Assembly (NCBI RefSeq): GCF_019655855.1
Contig: NZ_BPFX01000005.1
Coordinates: 1 to 64,000 of the forward strand
Origin: Pseudomonas paralcaligenes
GTDB lineage: Bacteria > Pseudomonadota > Gammaproteobacteria > Pseudomonadales > Pseudomonadaceae
Direction: 5' to 3'
Length of the DNA: 64,000 nt
The notes beneath the pieces were generated by a model. That model saw only the letters and a program-made list of their open reading frames with translations, ran no database searches and was not told the origin of the DNA. Each line of letters opens with the position of its first letter. Position 1 is the stretch's first letter. Below, in pieces: positions 23,172 through 31,065 of this stretch. The translations under genes were made by a program, and so were the position numbers.

Positions 23172-24754
23172 GCGGCGGCCCCCGCTGCGAACAGGCGCCG
23201 CCAGGCTTCGCACAGGCCGCGCTTGAGCGTTTCCGGCGGTGGGCGGTGGCCGTAGGCGAGGTTCTGCCAATGGCGGGTCAGCACGCCGCTGAACCGGCTC
23301 AGCTCCTCGCGATCCAGGCGCTCGACCATGCGCAGCACCTCGCCCTCGGTATGCGAGCCCTTCAGCGGCAGGCGGAAGTCATGCAGCAAACGGCTGAGCA
23401 GGGCGCGGTAGAGGAGGCCGAGCGCCTCGCGCGGGTGTTCGTTCCAGAGCCTCTCGGCTTCGCTCGCCACATCGTCGGGCAGGCTTTCCGGCGCGACCTC
23501 CAGGCCGAACAGCTGGCTCGGCATCTCGTGCATGCGGTGGCGCTGCAGGCCCAGGTGGCTGGCGAAGGTCTCCAGCCATTCCCGGTAGCGCCACAGCAGC
23601 AGGCCGATGGCGAGGAACAGCAGGGTCCACAGCAGTATCTCGAAGCCGTGCGCCACCACGTCGAGCTTGCTCCAGAACTCGCCGAGTTTGAGCAGCTTCT
23701 TGATCATGTCGATGAAGCTCTGCACATCCTCGTCGCTGGGCTCCTCGGTCTTCTCCTCCTCGCCGAAGCGCCACAGGGTCACCGTCTCGTTGTTCTCGAA
23801 GGGTGGCGCTTCGAGCATCTTGCCGATGCTGTCCTTGGCGGCCTTGCTGCTCAGCGGCTGGTTGAGCAGGCGCTCGGATTCCGGCCCCAAAGGGTCGTCG
23901 ATGGGCACGGGGCAGGCGGTCGGAGCCTTGGCGGCCAGCGCATTGGTCGCCGGCAGGACGAGCATCAGCGCGGCGCAGGCCATCAGCAGGGCGTAGGCGC
24001 TGCCGACGAGGCGCTGGCGCAGGCGGCGGAAGGTCAGCTCGATGTCCCATGCCTCGAGTTCGGTGCGCCGGTTGAGGTAGAGGGTGAAGCCGCAGGCGAC
24101 GTAGATCGGCTCCCAGAACACCAGCACCAGGGCGTAGAACAGGTTGGACAGGTGCTCGACCCAGACCCATTTGCCGCTGCTGGCTTCGACCAGGGTGTCC
24201 CAGTCCAGCTGGATTTCCACCTGCTGCGGCACCATGAGCCAGATCAGGGTGATCACGCCCATCCACAGCAGCATTTCCAGATGCACGCCGAGGATGGTCA
24301 GCCAGGCCGCGCTGCCCGCATGACGCTGGCCAAGCACCATCAGGCGCTTGCTGCGGGCTTCTCCGCCCAGGCCTTCGAGCTGCAGCACCGGCAGGTCGAA
24401 GCTGCGGGTGGGGCTCAGGCGGCGCCAGGTCAGACTGGCGAGCAACTGTGGCTTGAGCAGGCGCGGGAAGGCCTTGAGCGCCTCCTTGAGTGTCGGGACG
24501 TCGCCGAACAGCGAGCGCGAGAGGATGTGCAGGGGCAGCCGTTCCCAGGCCGGTTTCAGCCACCAGAGCAGGATGCCCACGACGGTCGGGTACTGCCAGA
24601 ACAGCGCCGTGAGCACGGCGAACAGCGGCAGGGTCACGATGGCCCAGCTGGCCATCAGCAGGCCGGCGTGACGGCGCGCCAGGAGCACGCCCAGGTCGAT
24701 GGCCTCCCAGGCGCTGCGCGGGCGGATGGCGACGCTGGCGTCAGTCAGGCGCAT
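23168..24754 (-). CDS. DUF4129-domain membrane protein
   Basis: This is a 528-aa protein with about six hydrophobic helices spread over the first 420 residues (for example WAIVTLPLFAVLTALFW and LLWTLLFLAIGLLLW). A C-terminal cytoplasmic DUF4129 domain (about 430-520) contains ERLWNEHPREALGLLYRALL. It overlaps the SpoIIM-like gene by 14 bases and the DUF4350 gene by 4. The DUF4129 domain is a regular companion of MoxR/DUF58 operons. Confidence 0.87.
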   Translation of the reverse strand: MRLTDASVAIRPRSAWEAIDLGVLLARRHAGLLMASWAIVTLPLFAVLTALFWQYPTVVGILLWWLKPAWERLPLHILSRSLFGDVPTLKEALKAFPRLLKPQLLASLTWRRLSPTRSFDLPVLQLEGLGGEARSKRLMVLGQRHAGSAAWLTILGVHLEMLLWMGVITLIWLMVPQQVEIQLDWDTLVEASSGKWVWVEHLSNLFYALVLVFWEPIYVACGFTLYLNRRTELEAWDIELTFRRLRQRLVGSAYALLMACAALMLVLPATNALAAKAPTACPVPIDDPLGPESERLLNQPLSSKAAKDSIGKMLEAPPFENNETVTLWRFGEEEKTEEPSDEDVQSFIDMIKKLLKLGEFWSKLDVVAHGFEILLWTLLFLAIGLLLWRYREWLETFASHLGLQRHRMHEMPSQLFGLEVAPESLPDDVASEAERLWNEHPREALGLLYRALLSRLLHDFRLPLKGSHTEGEVLRMVERLDREELSRFSGVLTRHWQNLAYGHRPPPETLKRGLCEAWRRLFAAGAAA

Positions 24755-25721
24755 GGCGTTTCCGTCCGGCGAACACGAAGTAGGCGATCACCAGCAGCCA
24801 CAGGCCCGCGCCCACCCAGTACTTGACGGTGGGGGTGGTGTAGGTCATGGACGACCAGTAGGCCTCGACGAAGGCGGCGATCAACAGGAACAGGATGACG
24901 CCTGCGACCAGCTGGATGGCCTTGCCGGCGGCCTGGCGCAACGCCTCTCCGCGGCCCAGGCGGCCGGGGGAGAGCAGGGCCCAGCCGAGCTTGAGGCCGG
25001 CGGCGCCGGCGAAGGCGATGGCGGTGAGTTCGAAGGCGCCGTGGCCGATGACGAAGGACCAGAACGTCTCGCTGTAGCCGATGCGGGTCAGGTGGCCGGC
25101 GACGGCGCCGATCACCAGACCGTTGTAGAGCAGGAAGAACAGGCTGCCGAGGCCGAAGATCAGGCCGCCGGCGAAGGTCTGAAAGGCGATGCCGATGTTG
25201 TTCATGATGTAGTAGCCGAACATCATCCAGTCGTCCCCGGAGTCGCGTTCGGCGAAGCGGCCGACGCGTCGCGCGGAGGGGTCGTACATTTCCTCCATCT
25301 GCCTCACCTGCTCGGGGTCCATCAGGCTGTAGATGAGGTCAGGGAACAGCCAGGTCAGCAGCCCCATGCCGATCAGCGAGCCGAAGAACAACGCGCTGCC
25401 GGCCAGCACGGCCCGCCATTCGCGGCGCACCAGTTGCGGGAAGCCGGCCAGGATGAAGCTGATGATCTGTGCGCCCAGGTGGCTGCGGTGGCGGTAGAAC
25501 TGCTGGTGGCCGCGCATGGCCAGCCGCTGCAGCTGGTCGATGAGGTGGCTGCTGTAGCCGCGCTCCTGGGCCAGGGCCAGGTGCTGGCAGAGGTGCCGGT
25601 AGTCGGCGGCGAAGCTCTCGCAGTCGCGGCGCTCGGCCTTGCCCTTCTCCAGCGTGTCCAGGCGTTCGGCGAAGCGTTGCCAGTCGGTGCCGTGGCGCTG
25701 TTCGAACAGGTGTTGTTTCAT
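24741..25721 (-). CDS. Stage II sporulation protein M-like membrane protein
   Basis: This is a 326-aa protein of the SpoIIM/DUF95 family. A helical N-terminus (about residues 1-95) precedes about five membrane helices. The family segment is GALFF-like SALFFGSLIGMGLLTWLFP, then NNIGIAFQTFAGGLIFG and a GHGAFELTAIAFAGAAGL motif. The organism does not sporulate; here the family is part of the MoxR operon. It overlaps the RDD gene by 4 bases. Confidence 0.88.
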   Translation of the reverse strand: MKQHLFEQRHGTDWQRFAERLDTLEKGKAERRDCESFAADYRHLCQHLALAQERGYSSHLIDQLQRLAMRGHQQFYRHRSHLGAQIISFILAGFPQLVRREWRAVLAGSALFFGSLIGMGLLTWLFPDLIYSLMDPEQVRQMEEMYDPSARRVGRFAERDSGDDWMMFGYYIMNNIGIAFQTFAGGLIFGLGSLFFLLYNGLVIGAVAGHLTRIGYSETFWSFVIGHGAFELTAIAFAGAAGLKLGWALLSPGRLGRGEALRQAAGKAIQLVAGVILFLLIAAFVEAYWSSMTYTTPTVKYWVGAGLWLLVIAYFVFAGRKRHAPD

Positions 25722-26443
25722 GCCGTGCCCACCAGGCCGCGCGCGATGCCGTGCAGGCGCGCTTCGGCGTGTTCGGGCAGGCTTTCCAGCGGTTCGGCGA
25801 GGATGCCGGCCAGCTCGGCGCGGCGTGCGCCGGACAGGCTGGTGTGGCGCTCGGCGAAATCCATCACGGCGCGTTGCTCGGCCAGGCTCAACGGGAAGGG
25901 TGCGCGCTCGACATCGGCCTCGGGAATCTGCGGGCGCTTGAGTTCATCTTCCTGATAGACCACCAGGGTGCCGGCGGCGAGATCGCCGAGGCGCTTGAAC
26001 GAGGGGTGGCTGAGGCTGCTGATGGCGCCGACGCAATAGGCGAACGGCAGCATGTCCACAGCGCGCAGCAGGTTGCGGGTCAGCGAGGCGGCCCAGCCCA
26101 CGGGGGTTCCGTCATCGTGGACCACGCGCAGGCTCATGGCCTTCTTGCCGGGAGTGCGGCCCTGGTAGAGCACCTCGAACAGCACCGGGTACCACCAGTT
26201 GATCAGGAAATACAGGATGGTCCCCAGCCCCATGCCGAACTGGCCGAGGATGCCGAGCACGATGAAGGCGCCCAGGAGGATGGCGCCGCGGATGAGCAGA
26301 TCGATGCCGAACGCGAGAGCCCTCGGCATCAGGCCGGCGGGGCGGAGAATCAGGTCGATGCCTTCCGGGGTTTCCACCTGTCGGCGGGTGTCCAGGAGTG
26401 GCAGGTCGGAAAGCTCCGACTGAAGCGGGGAGTTGGGCTGCAT
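25718..26443 (-). CDS. RDD-family membrane protein
   Basis: This is a 241-aa protein with an RDD domain (about residues 35-150). It includes LMPRALAFGIDLLIRG (Arg-Asp), YQGRTPGKKAMSLRVV and a KRLGDLAAGTLVVYQ end. There are about three membrane helices and a charged C-terminal tail. It is the first gene of the six-gene MoxR operon. No strong ribosome site precedes the ATG, and 94 bases separate it from the gene upstream. Confidence 0.88.
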   Translation of the reverse strand: MQPNSPLQSELSDLPLLDTRRQVETPEGIDLILRPAGLMPRALAFGIDLLIRGAILLGAFIVLGILGQFGMGLGTILYFLINWWYPVLFEVLYQGRTPGKKAMSLRVVHDDGTPVGWAASLTRNLLRAVDMLPFAYCVGAISSLSHPSFKRLGDLAAGTLVVYQEDELKRPQIPEADVERAPFPLSLAEQRAVMDFAERHTSLSGARRAELAGILAEPLESLPEHAEARLHGIARGLVGTA

Positions 26444-26500
26444 CGGTCGACTGCATCGAGGAAAGCCCCGATGCTAGCCAGCAGCGGGGCACTAAAGCAA

Positions 26501-26521
26501 TCGGGCCGCCAGAGGCGGCCC
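26501..26521 (-). terminator. Hairpin between the 26.5-27.3 kb gene and the RDD gene
   Basis: CGGGCCGCC and GGCGGCCCG pair around an AGA loop. On the minus strand it is followed by ATTGCTTT, a weak T-run. It probably ends the upstream gene partly, before the MoxR operon begins. Confidence 0.5.
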
Positions 26522-26537
26522 GAACTTCTGTAGCGGA

Positions 26538-27299
26538 TCAGTTGGACGCAGGCAGCACGCCGAAGATGGTGCGGTACAGGGCGCCGATGGTGATGATGCA
26601 CAGCGGCAGGGTCCAGATCAGGCCGATGCCCAGCGGAATCATGCTGACCAGCATGATCAGGCCGAGGACGATGAACAGGCCGAAGACCTTGAACCAGTGC
26701 TGGGTGATGGCCTTGCGGGAGGTTTCCAGCGCTTCCCAAGGCGACAGACCACGCTCGATCACCAGCGGGATGGCCAGGATGTAGGCGATGCTGAGGTAGA
26801 TACCGGGAATGATCAGCAGCAGCATGCCGGCGTAGATCAGCACGTTCAACAGCAGCGCGGTGATCAGCAGCGGTACGAACAGGCCCAGGCCCTTGAACAC
26901 GTCGTTGAAGCTGATGGGCAGGTCCGCCGCGCGGCGGATGCCGACCAGGTTGACGCCGGCCAGGAAGGGGTAGGTCAGCGCGGAGCCCAGGATGGAGACG
27001 ATGATCTGGCCGACCATCATGCTGGTGACACTGGTTTCGGAGATGATGCCCAGCGCGCCGAAGATGAAGCCGAGCACGGTGGTGGCGATCAGCATCACCA
27101 CGTAGAAGACGATGAAGCCGCCGAAGATGATGCCCTTGGTGCCCTTGACGCGCTGCCAGGATTCGCTGATCAGGTCGCCGATGCTGAAGTCATATCCGCG
27201 GCTGAGTGCCTCGGCGATGGTTGGAACCTGGCCGCTCGGGGTTTCCTGCAGGTTGCTGCTGGGGGCGGCGTAGGGATTGGGAGCGGTAGTATCACTCAT
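26538..27299 (-). CDS. Integral membrane protein, glycerophosphoryl/DUF975-like
   Basis: This is a 253-aa protein. A short Pro/Asn-rich cytoplasmic start is followed by about six long hydrophobic helices, including IIFGGFIVFYVVMLIATTVL and NVLIYAGMLLLIIPGIYLSI. The AILAIPLVIERGLSPWEAL-type segment near 188-206 (with SRKAITQHW) is typical of membrane proteins of the DUF975/YciC type. No catalytic residues stand out and the function is unknown. It is transcribed divergently from sbcB. Confidence 0.75.
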   Translation of the reverse strand: MSDTTAPNPYAAPSSNLQETPSGQVPTIAEALSRGYDFSIGDLISESWQRVKGTKGIIFGGFIVFYVVMLIATTVLGFIFGALGIISETSVTSMMVGQIIVSILGSALTYPFLAGVNLVGIRRAADLPISFNDVFKGLGLFVPLLITALLLNVLIYAGMLLLIIPGIYLSIAYILAIPLVIERGLSPWEALETSRKAITQHWFKVFGLFIVLGLIMLVSMIPLGIGLIWTLPLCIITIGALYRTIFGVLPASN

Positions 27300-27463
27300 G
27301 AGATGACGGTCCTTGCTGGGAGGGGAATTTCCTGACCGAAGCATCCTATAACCGCAGGCAATCGCCCACAAGCCGGGCGGCGTGAGCTACTTCAAGCTTT
27401 CGCCCGGGATTCTCGTGAAGCGGATGCTAGACTGCCGCGGCATGTTTTCCGGGGAGCTTCATC

Positions 27464-28900
27464 TTGTCCGCAAGTATCTTCTGGTACGACTACGAAACCA
27501 CGGGTATCAACCCGCGCTGCGATCGGCCGCTGCAGGTGGCGGGCATCCGCACCGACGAGCAGTTGAACGAAATCGGCGAGCCGCTGAATCTCTACTGCCG
27601 TCCTTCCGACGACATACTGCCGCATCCGGCCGCCTGCCGGATCACCGGGATCACGCCCCGGGTGCTGCGCGACAAGGGGCTGACCGAGGCGGAGTTCGTG
27701 GCGCGCGTGCATGCCGAACTGGCGCTGCCGGGCACCTGTGGCGCGGGCTACAACAGCATCCGCTTCGATGACGAGGTGACCCGCTACGCCCTGTACCGCA
27801 ATTTCTACGACCCCTACGCCCGGGAGTGGCAGGGGGGCAACAGCCGTTGGGACCTGATCGACCTGGTTCGCGCGGCCTATGCGCTACGCCCCGAAGGTAT
27901 CGAGTGGCCGCGGGACGAGGAGGGCAGGGTATCGCTGCGACTGGAGCGACTCACGGTGGCCAACGGCATCGAACATGGTCAGGCCCACGATGCGTTGTCC
28001 GACGTGCGCGCCACGATCGGCCTGGCACGCCTGATCCGGGACCGGCAGCCGCGCTTGTACGACTTCTTCTATCAGCTGCGCAGCAAGGCCCGCGTCTCGG
28101 AACAGATCCAGCTGCTGCAGCCGCTGGTGCATGTCTCGGGACGCTTCGCCGGCGCGCGCAGTTACTTGGCGGTAGTGCTGCCGCTGGCCTGGCATCCACG
28201 CAACCGCAACGCCCTGATCGTCTGCGACCTGCAGTCCGATCCCCAGCCGCTGCTGGAGATGGATGTCAAGGGGCTCCGGCGGCGCCTGTATACCCGGCGC
28301 GACGAACTGGTCGAGGGTGAACTGCCGGTGCCGCTCAAGCTCCTGCATATCAACAAGTGCCCGGTGGTGGCGCCGCTCAAGGTGCTACGGTCGAACGATA
28401 TCGAACGCCTGCAAATCGACCTGGGGCTGTGCGAGCAACGCGCCGAAACCTTGCGTGGCGCGCGGACGCAGTGGACGGGCAAGTTGTCCGAACTCTACGC
28501 CGCGGATGACTTCGAGTCGCAGCAGGACCCGGAACAACGACTGTATGAAGGTTTTCTCGGTGATCGTGATCGCAGGTTCTGCGAGCAGGTCAGGCACTCG
28601 ACCGCAGAACAACTGGCGCGAGGCAACTGGGCTTTCGAGGATGAACGTCTGCCGGAATTGTTTTTCCGCTATCGGGCGAGGAATTTCCCGGACTCATTGA
28701 GCGATGTCGAGCGAGTGAACTGGCAGGAGTTCTGTCGGGATAGATTGAACAACCGTGCTGCCGGGGCGCCCAATACCCTGGCCGACTTCGAGCAGGCTCT
28801 GCAAGTGGAGTGGTCGCAGGCCTCTCCCGAACAGCAGCAAGTGCTGCAGGGTTGGCGCGAGCATGCGCAATGGCTGCGGGATCGTTATTGCGCCGTTTAG
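27464..28900 (+). CDS. sbcB: Exodeoxyribonuclease I
   Basis: SbcB degrades single-stranded DNA 3' to 5' in repair. The 478-aa protein has the DEDDh exonuclease motifs: WYDYETTG (Asp and Glu, about residues 7-14), GYNSIRFDDEVTRYALYRNF, and HGQAHDALSDVRATIGLARL with the catalytic His and Asp. An SH3-like part and a C-terminal ExoI domain follow. The start codon is TTG, with GGGGAG 9 bases upstream; no in-frame ATG fits. It lies beside mvaT, as in P. aeruginosa. Confidence 0.96.
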   Translation: MSASIFWYDYETTGINPRCDRPLQVAGIRTDEQLNEIGEPLNLYCRPSDDILPHPAACRITGITPRVLRDKGLTEAEFVARVHAELALPGTCGAGYNSIRFDDEVTRYALYRNFYDPYAREWQGGNSRWDLIDLVRAAYALRPEGIEWPRDEEGRVSLRLERLTVANGIEHGQAHDALSDVRATIGLARLIRDRQPRLYDFFYQLRSKARVSEQIQLLQPLVHVSGRFAGARSYLAVVLPLAWHPRNRNALIVCDLQSDPQPLLEMDVKGLRRRLYTRRDELVEGELPVPLKLLHINKCPVVAPLKVLRSNDIERLQIDLGLCEQRAETLRGARTQWTGKLSELYAADDFESQQDPEQRLYEGFLGDRDRRFCEQVRHSTAEQLARGNWAFEDERLPELFFRYRARNFPDSLSDVERVNWQEFCRDRLNNRAAGAPNTLADFEQALQVEWSQASPEQQQVLQGWREHAQWLRDRYCAV

Positions 28901-28918
28901 CTTTTCGCTGAAATAAAA

Positions 28919-28940
28919 AATGCCGGCGATTGCCGGCATT
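28919..28940 (-). terminator. Intrinsic terminator of mvaT
   Basis: AATGCCGGC and GCCGGCATT form a perfect stem with a four-base loop. Read on the minus strand it is followed by TTTTTATTTC, so it ends mvaT transcripts. It may also slow sbcB transcripts, but the plus side has only a weak T-run. Confidence 0.88.
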
Positions 28941-28956
28941 CTTGTCTTCCGATGGA

Positions 28957-29334
28957 TTAACCGAGCAGGGTGGCCCAGCTTTCCACGGTATCGGCGCCCC
29001 ACTTGGCTTTCCACTCTTTCAGAGTCTTGTGGTTGCCGCCTTTGGTTTCGATCACTTCACCGGTGTTCGGGTTCTTGTATTGCTTGACCTTGCGCGCGCG
29101 CTTGCTGGTGGTCGGCTTGGCTGCGCGGGTGGTCTTGCCGCCCTTGGCGCCTTCCGGGTCGAGCAGAGCGATAACGTCGCGCAGGGACTTCTGGTATTCG
29201 CCCATCAGGGTGCGCAGCTTGCCTTCGAATTCGAGTTCTTTCTTCAGTTTGTCGTCTTGCGACAGATTCTTCAGGCGCTCTTGCAGCTCTTTGATGGCTT
29301 CTTCCGTCGCGCGATATTCGTTGATCAGAGACAT
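28957..29334 (-). CDS. mvaT: H-NS-like xenogeneic silencer MvaT
   Basis: MvaT and its paralogue MvaU coat AT-rich, often foreign, DNA and silence it. The 125-aa protein has an N-terminal coiled-coil oligomerisation region (MSLINEYRATEEAIKELQER), a basic linker (SKRARKVKQYKNP), and the C-terminal DNA-binding part with ETKGGNHKTLKEWKAKWG. Length and neighbours (sbcB, purU) match P. aeruginosa mvaT, so MvaT rather than MvaU is likely. The ATG at 29334 gives the standard start. Confidence 0.95.
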   Translation of the reverse strand: MSLINEYRATEEAIKELQERLKNLSQDDKLKKELEFEGKLRTLMGEYQKSLRDVIALLDPEGAKGGKTTRAAKPTTSKRARKVKQYKNPNTGEVIETKGGNHKTLKEWKAKWGADTVESWATLLG

Positions 29335-29622
29335 GATGTGTTCTACCCGATGGCCAGTTGCAGTTGTAAGTAACGAGATAATAGACAGGCCAAGTCGGCA
29401 AAGTAAACAAGCAGAATAAGTTTCGAGTGTTCTAATGTGCATGCTCCGCGGCGTATGGGCGGCTTATCCCGTGGTGATGTCGGAATTGTTGCAGCATTTG
29501 CATACGTAACGGCGGAGCAGCCGAGATCGAAGTGTCTTCGTAGTTGGTGGCCCGGTCAGATATGAAGTTTTCCCGGCTGCGGCTAGAATGGCGCCCTCGC
29601 GAAGTTTCTGGAGTTCTCTTTC

Positions 29623-30474
29623 ATGCGTACCTTTCGGCTGGTGATCGCCTGCCCGGACCGCGTCGGCATTGTCGCCAAGGTCAGTAATTTCCTGGCTACC
29701 TATAACGGCTGGATCACCGAGGCCAGTCATCACTCGGACAATCAGAGTGGCTGGTTCTTCATGCGCCACGAGATTCGCGCCGACTCGCTGCCTTTTGATC
29801 TCGATGGTTTCCGCCAGGCCTTCGCGCCCATCGCCAAGGAATTCTCGATGGAGTGGCGCGTCACCGATTCGCAGGCGAAGAAGCGCGTGGTGCTGATGGC
29901 CAGCCGGGAGTCCCACTGCCTGGCCGACCTGCTGCACCGCTGGCATAGCGACGAGCTGGACTGCGAGATTCCCTGCGTCATTTCCAACCACAACGACCTG
30001 CGCAGCATGGTCGAGTGGCATGGCATCCCGTTCCACCACGTACCGGTCGACTCCAGGGACAAGGCTCCGGCTTTCGCCGAGGTTTCGCGCCTGGTCGGCG
30101 AATACCAGGCCGATGTGGTGGTACTCGCCCGCTACATGCAGATCCTGCCGCCGCAGCTGTGCCAGGACTACGCTGGCCGGGTGATCAACATCCACCACAG
30201 TTTCCTGCCGTCCTTCGTCGGGGCCAAGCCCTACCACCAGGCGTCCATGCGCGGCGTCAAGCTGATCGGCGCCACCTGTCACTACGTGACCGAGGAGCTG
30301 GATGCCGGGCCTATCATCGAACAGGACGTGGTGCGCGTGAGCCACCGCGACAGCATCGAGGACATGGTGCGGCTCGGCAAGGACGTGGAGAAGATCGCGC
30401 TGTCGCGGGGCCTGCGCTTCCACCTGGAAGACCGTGTGCTGATTCACGACAACAAGACGGTGGTGTTCGACTGA
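29623..30474 (+). CDS. purU: Formyltetrahydrofolate deformylase
   Basis: PurU hydrolyses 10-formyl-tetrahydrofolate to formate and tetrahydrofolate, balancing one-carbon pools and feeding PurT. The 283-aa protein has an N-terminal ACT domain (about residues 3-80) and a formyltransferase-type domain. The latter carries INIHHSFLPSF (catalytic His) and TEELDAGPIIEQD (catalytic Asp). GGAG lies 11 bases before the ATG. Confidence 0.96.
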   Translation: MRTFRLVIACPDRVGIVAKVSNFLATYNGWITEASHHSDNQSGWFFMRHEIRADSLPFDLDGFRQAFAPIAKEFSMEWRVTDSQAKKRVVLMASRESHCLADLLHRWHSDELDCEIPCVISNHNDLRSMVEWHGIPFHHVPVDSRDKAPAFAEVSRLVGEYQADVVVLARYMQILPPQLCQDYAGRVINIHHSFLPSFVGAKPYHQASMRGVKLIGATCHYVTEELDAGPIIEQDVVRVSHRDSIEDMVRLGKDVEKIALSRGLRFHLEDRVLIHDNKTVVFD

Positions 30475-30490
30475 CCGTCAGGAGGCGAGG

Positions 30491-30679
30491 ATGAAACGGG
30501 GCGAGGCGATACCGCCGCCCACGCTCGGCGAGGGCTGCCTGCAGCGTTACGACCCTGAGGTCCTGAGCGAGACCGACGGCACCGAGTTCCCCGGTGCCGC
30601 CGAACTCTGGCGGCGACTGCGGCAAGTCGCCGAGGAGGAAGATGCGGCGCAGGACTTGCCCGCGGCGGATGAGGCCTAG
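30491..30679 (+). CDS. Small hypothetical protein
   Basis: A 62-aa reading frame starts 16 bases after purU with a near-perfect AGGAGG site, which is the best reason to call it. The product is acidic (many Glu and Asp), has no membrane segment and no motif I recognise. Its stop codon overlaps the left end of the repeat element at 30678. Confidence 0.6.
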   Translation: MKRGEAIPPPTLGEGCLQRYDPEVLSETDGTEFPGAAELWRRLRQVAEEEDAAQDLPAADEA

Positions 30680-30850
30680 GCTCTGTACGAAAATTGCCTG
30701 TGCTCGGTGATGCTTCGTTAAAAACGGGTTCGGAATGCTCATTTACAGCACGTAAACTCGCATGCGAGCCCAGTCCGCTTCCTCACCTGTTTTTGTGGGG
30801 GCGCCTAGCCCTTGCCTGACCTTCGCTCGACGACTTTTCGTACAGACCCT
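30678..30850. repeat. 173-bp MITE-like element with 16-bp terminal inverted repeats
   Basis: The left end AGGCTCTGTACGAAAA and the reverse complement of the right end AGGGTCTGTACGAAAA differ at one base. There is no coding frame inside. The interior holds ATGCTCATTTAC...GTAAACTC, shared with the palindrome at 12277. I see no clear target duplication. It looks like a non-autonomous repeat. Confidence 0.7.
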
Positions 30851-30918
30851 GGAACCTGTTTACGGTCTTTCCGAGCCTGACTAGCCGCTCGGTTTGTCCC
30901 TAAGGCTTGAGCTATAGG

Positions 30919-31007
30919 CCCGTCATGCCGGTGTAGGCCGGTATCCAGTTGCCCGCGCCGAGTCGCCTGATGGTTTTCTGGACCCCGGCCTGCGCCGGGG
31001 TGACGGG
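30919..31007. repeat. REP-type inverted pair (CCCGTCATGCCGG family)
   Basis: CCCGTCATGCCGGTGTAGGC at 30919, continuing to CCAG, faces a reverse-complement arm at 30978-31007 (starting CTGGACCCCGGCCTGCGCCG). The arms are 30 bases each and about 29 bases apart, with several mismatches. With the element at 30678 it fills most of the 386-base gap between the small ORF and the chemoreceptor gene. Confidence 0.75.
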
Positions 31008-31065
31008 TTGGAAATCAAGGCTTCAGTACAAGAGCCGTGCTGCTCAAAAGGTCGTAAACGAGCTC

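Noticed and set aside
30314..30742. A 142-codon minus-strand frame opposite the end of purU
   Set aside because: It overlaps purU coding sequence and a repeat and has no motif; it is a shadow.
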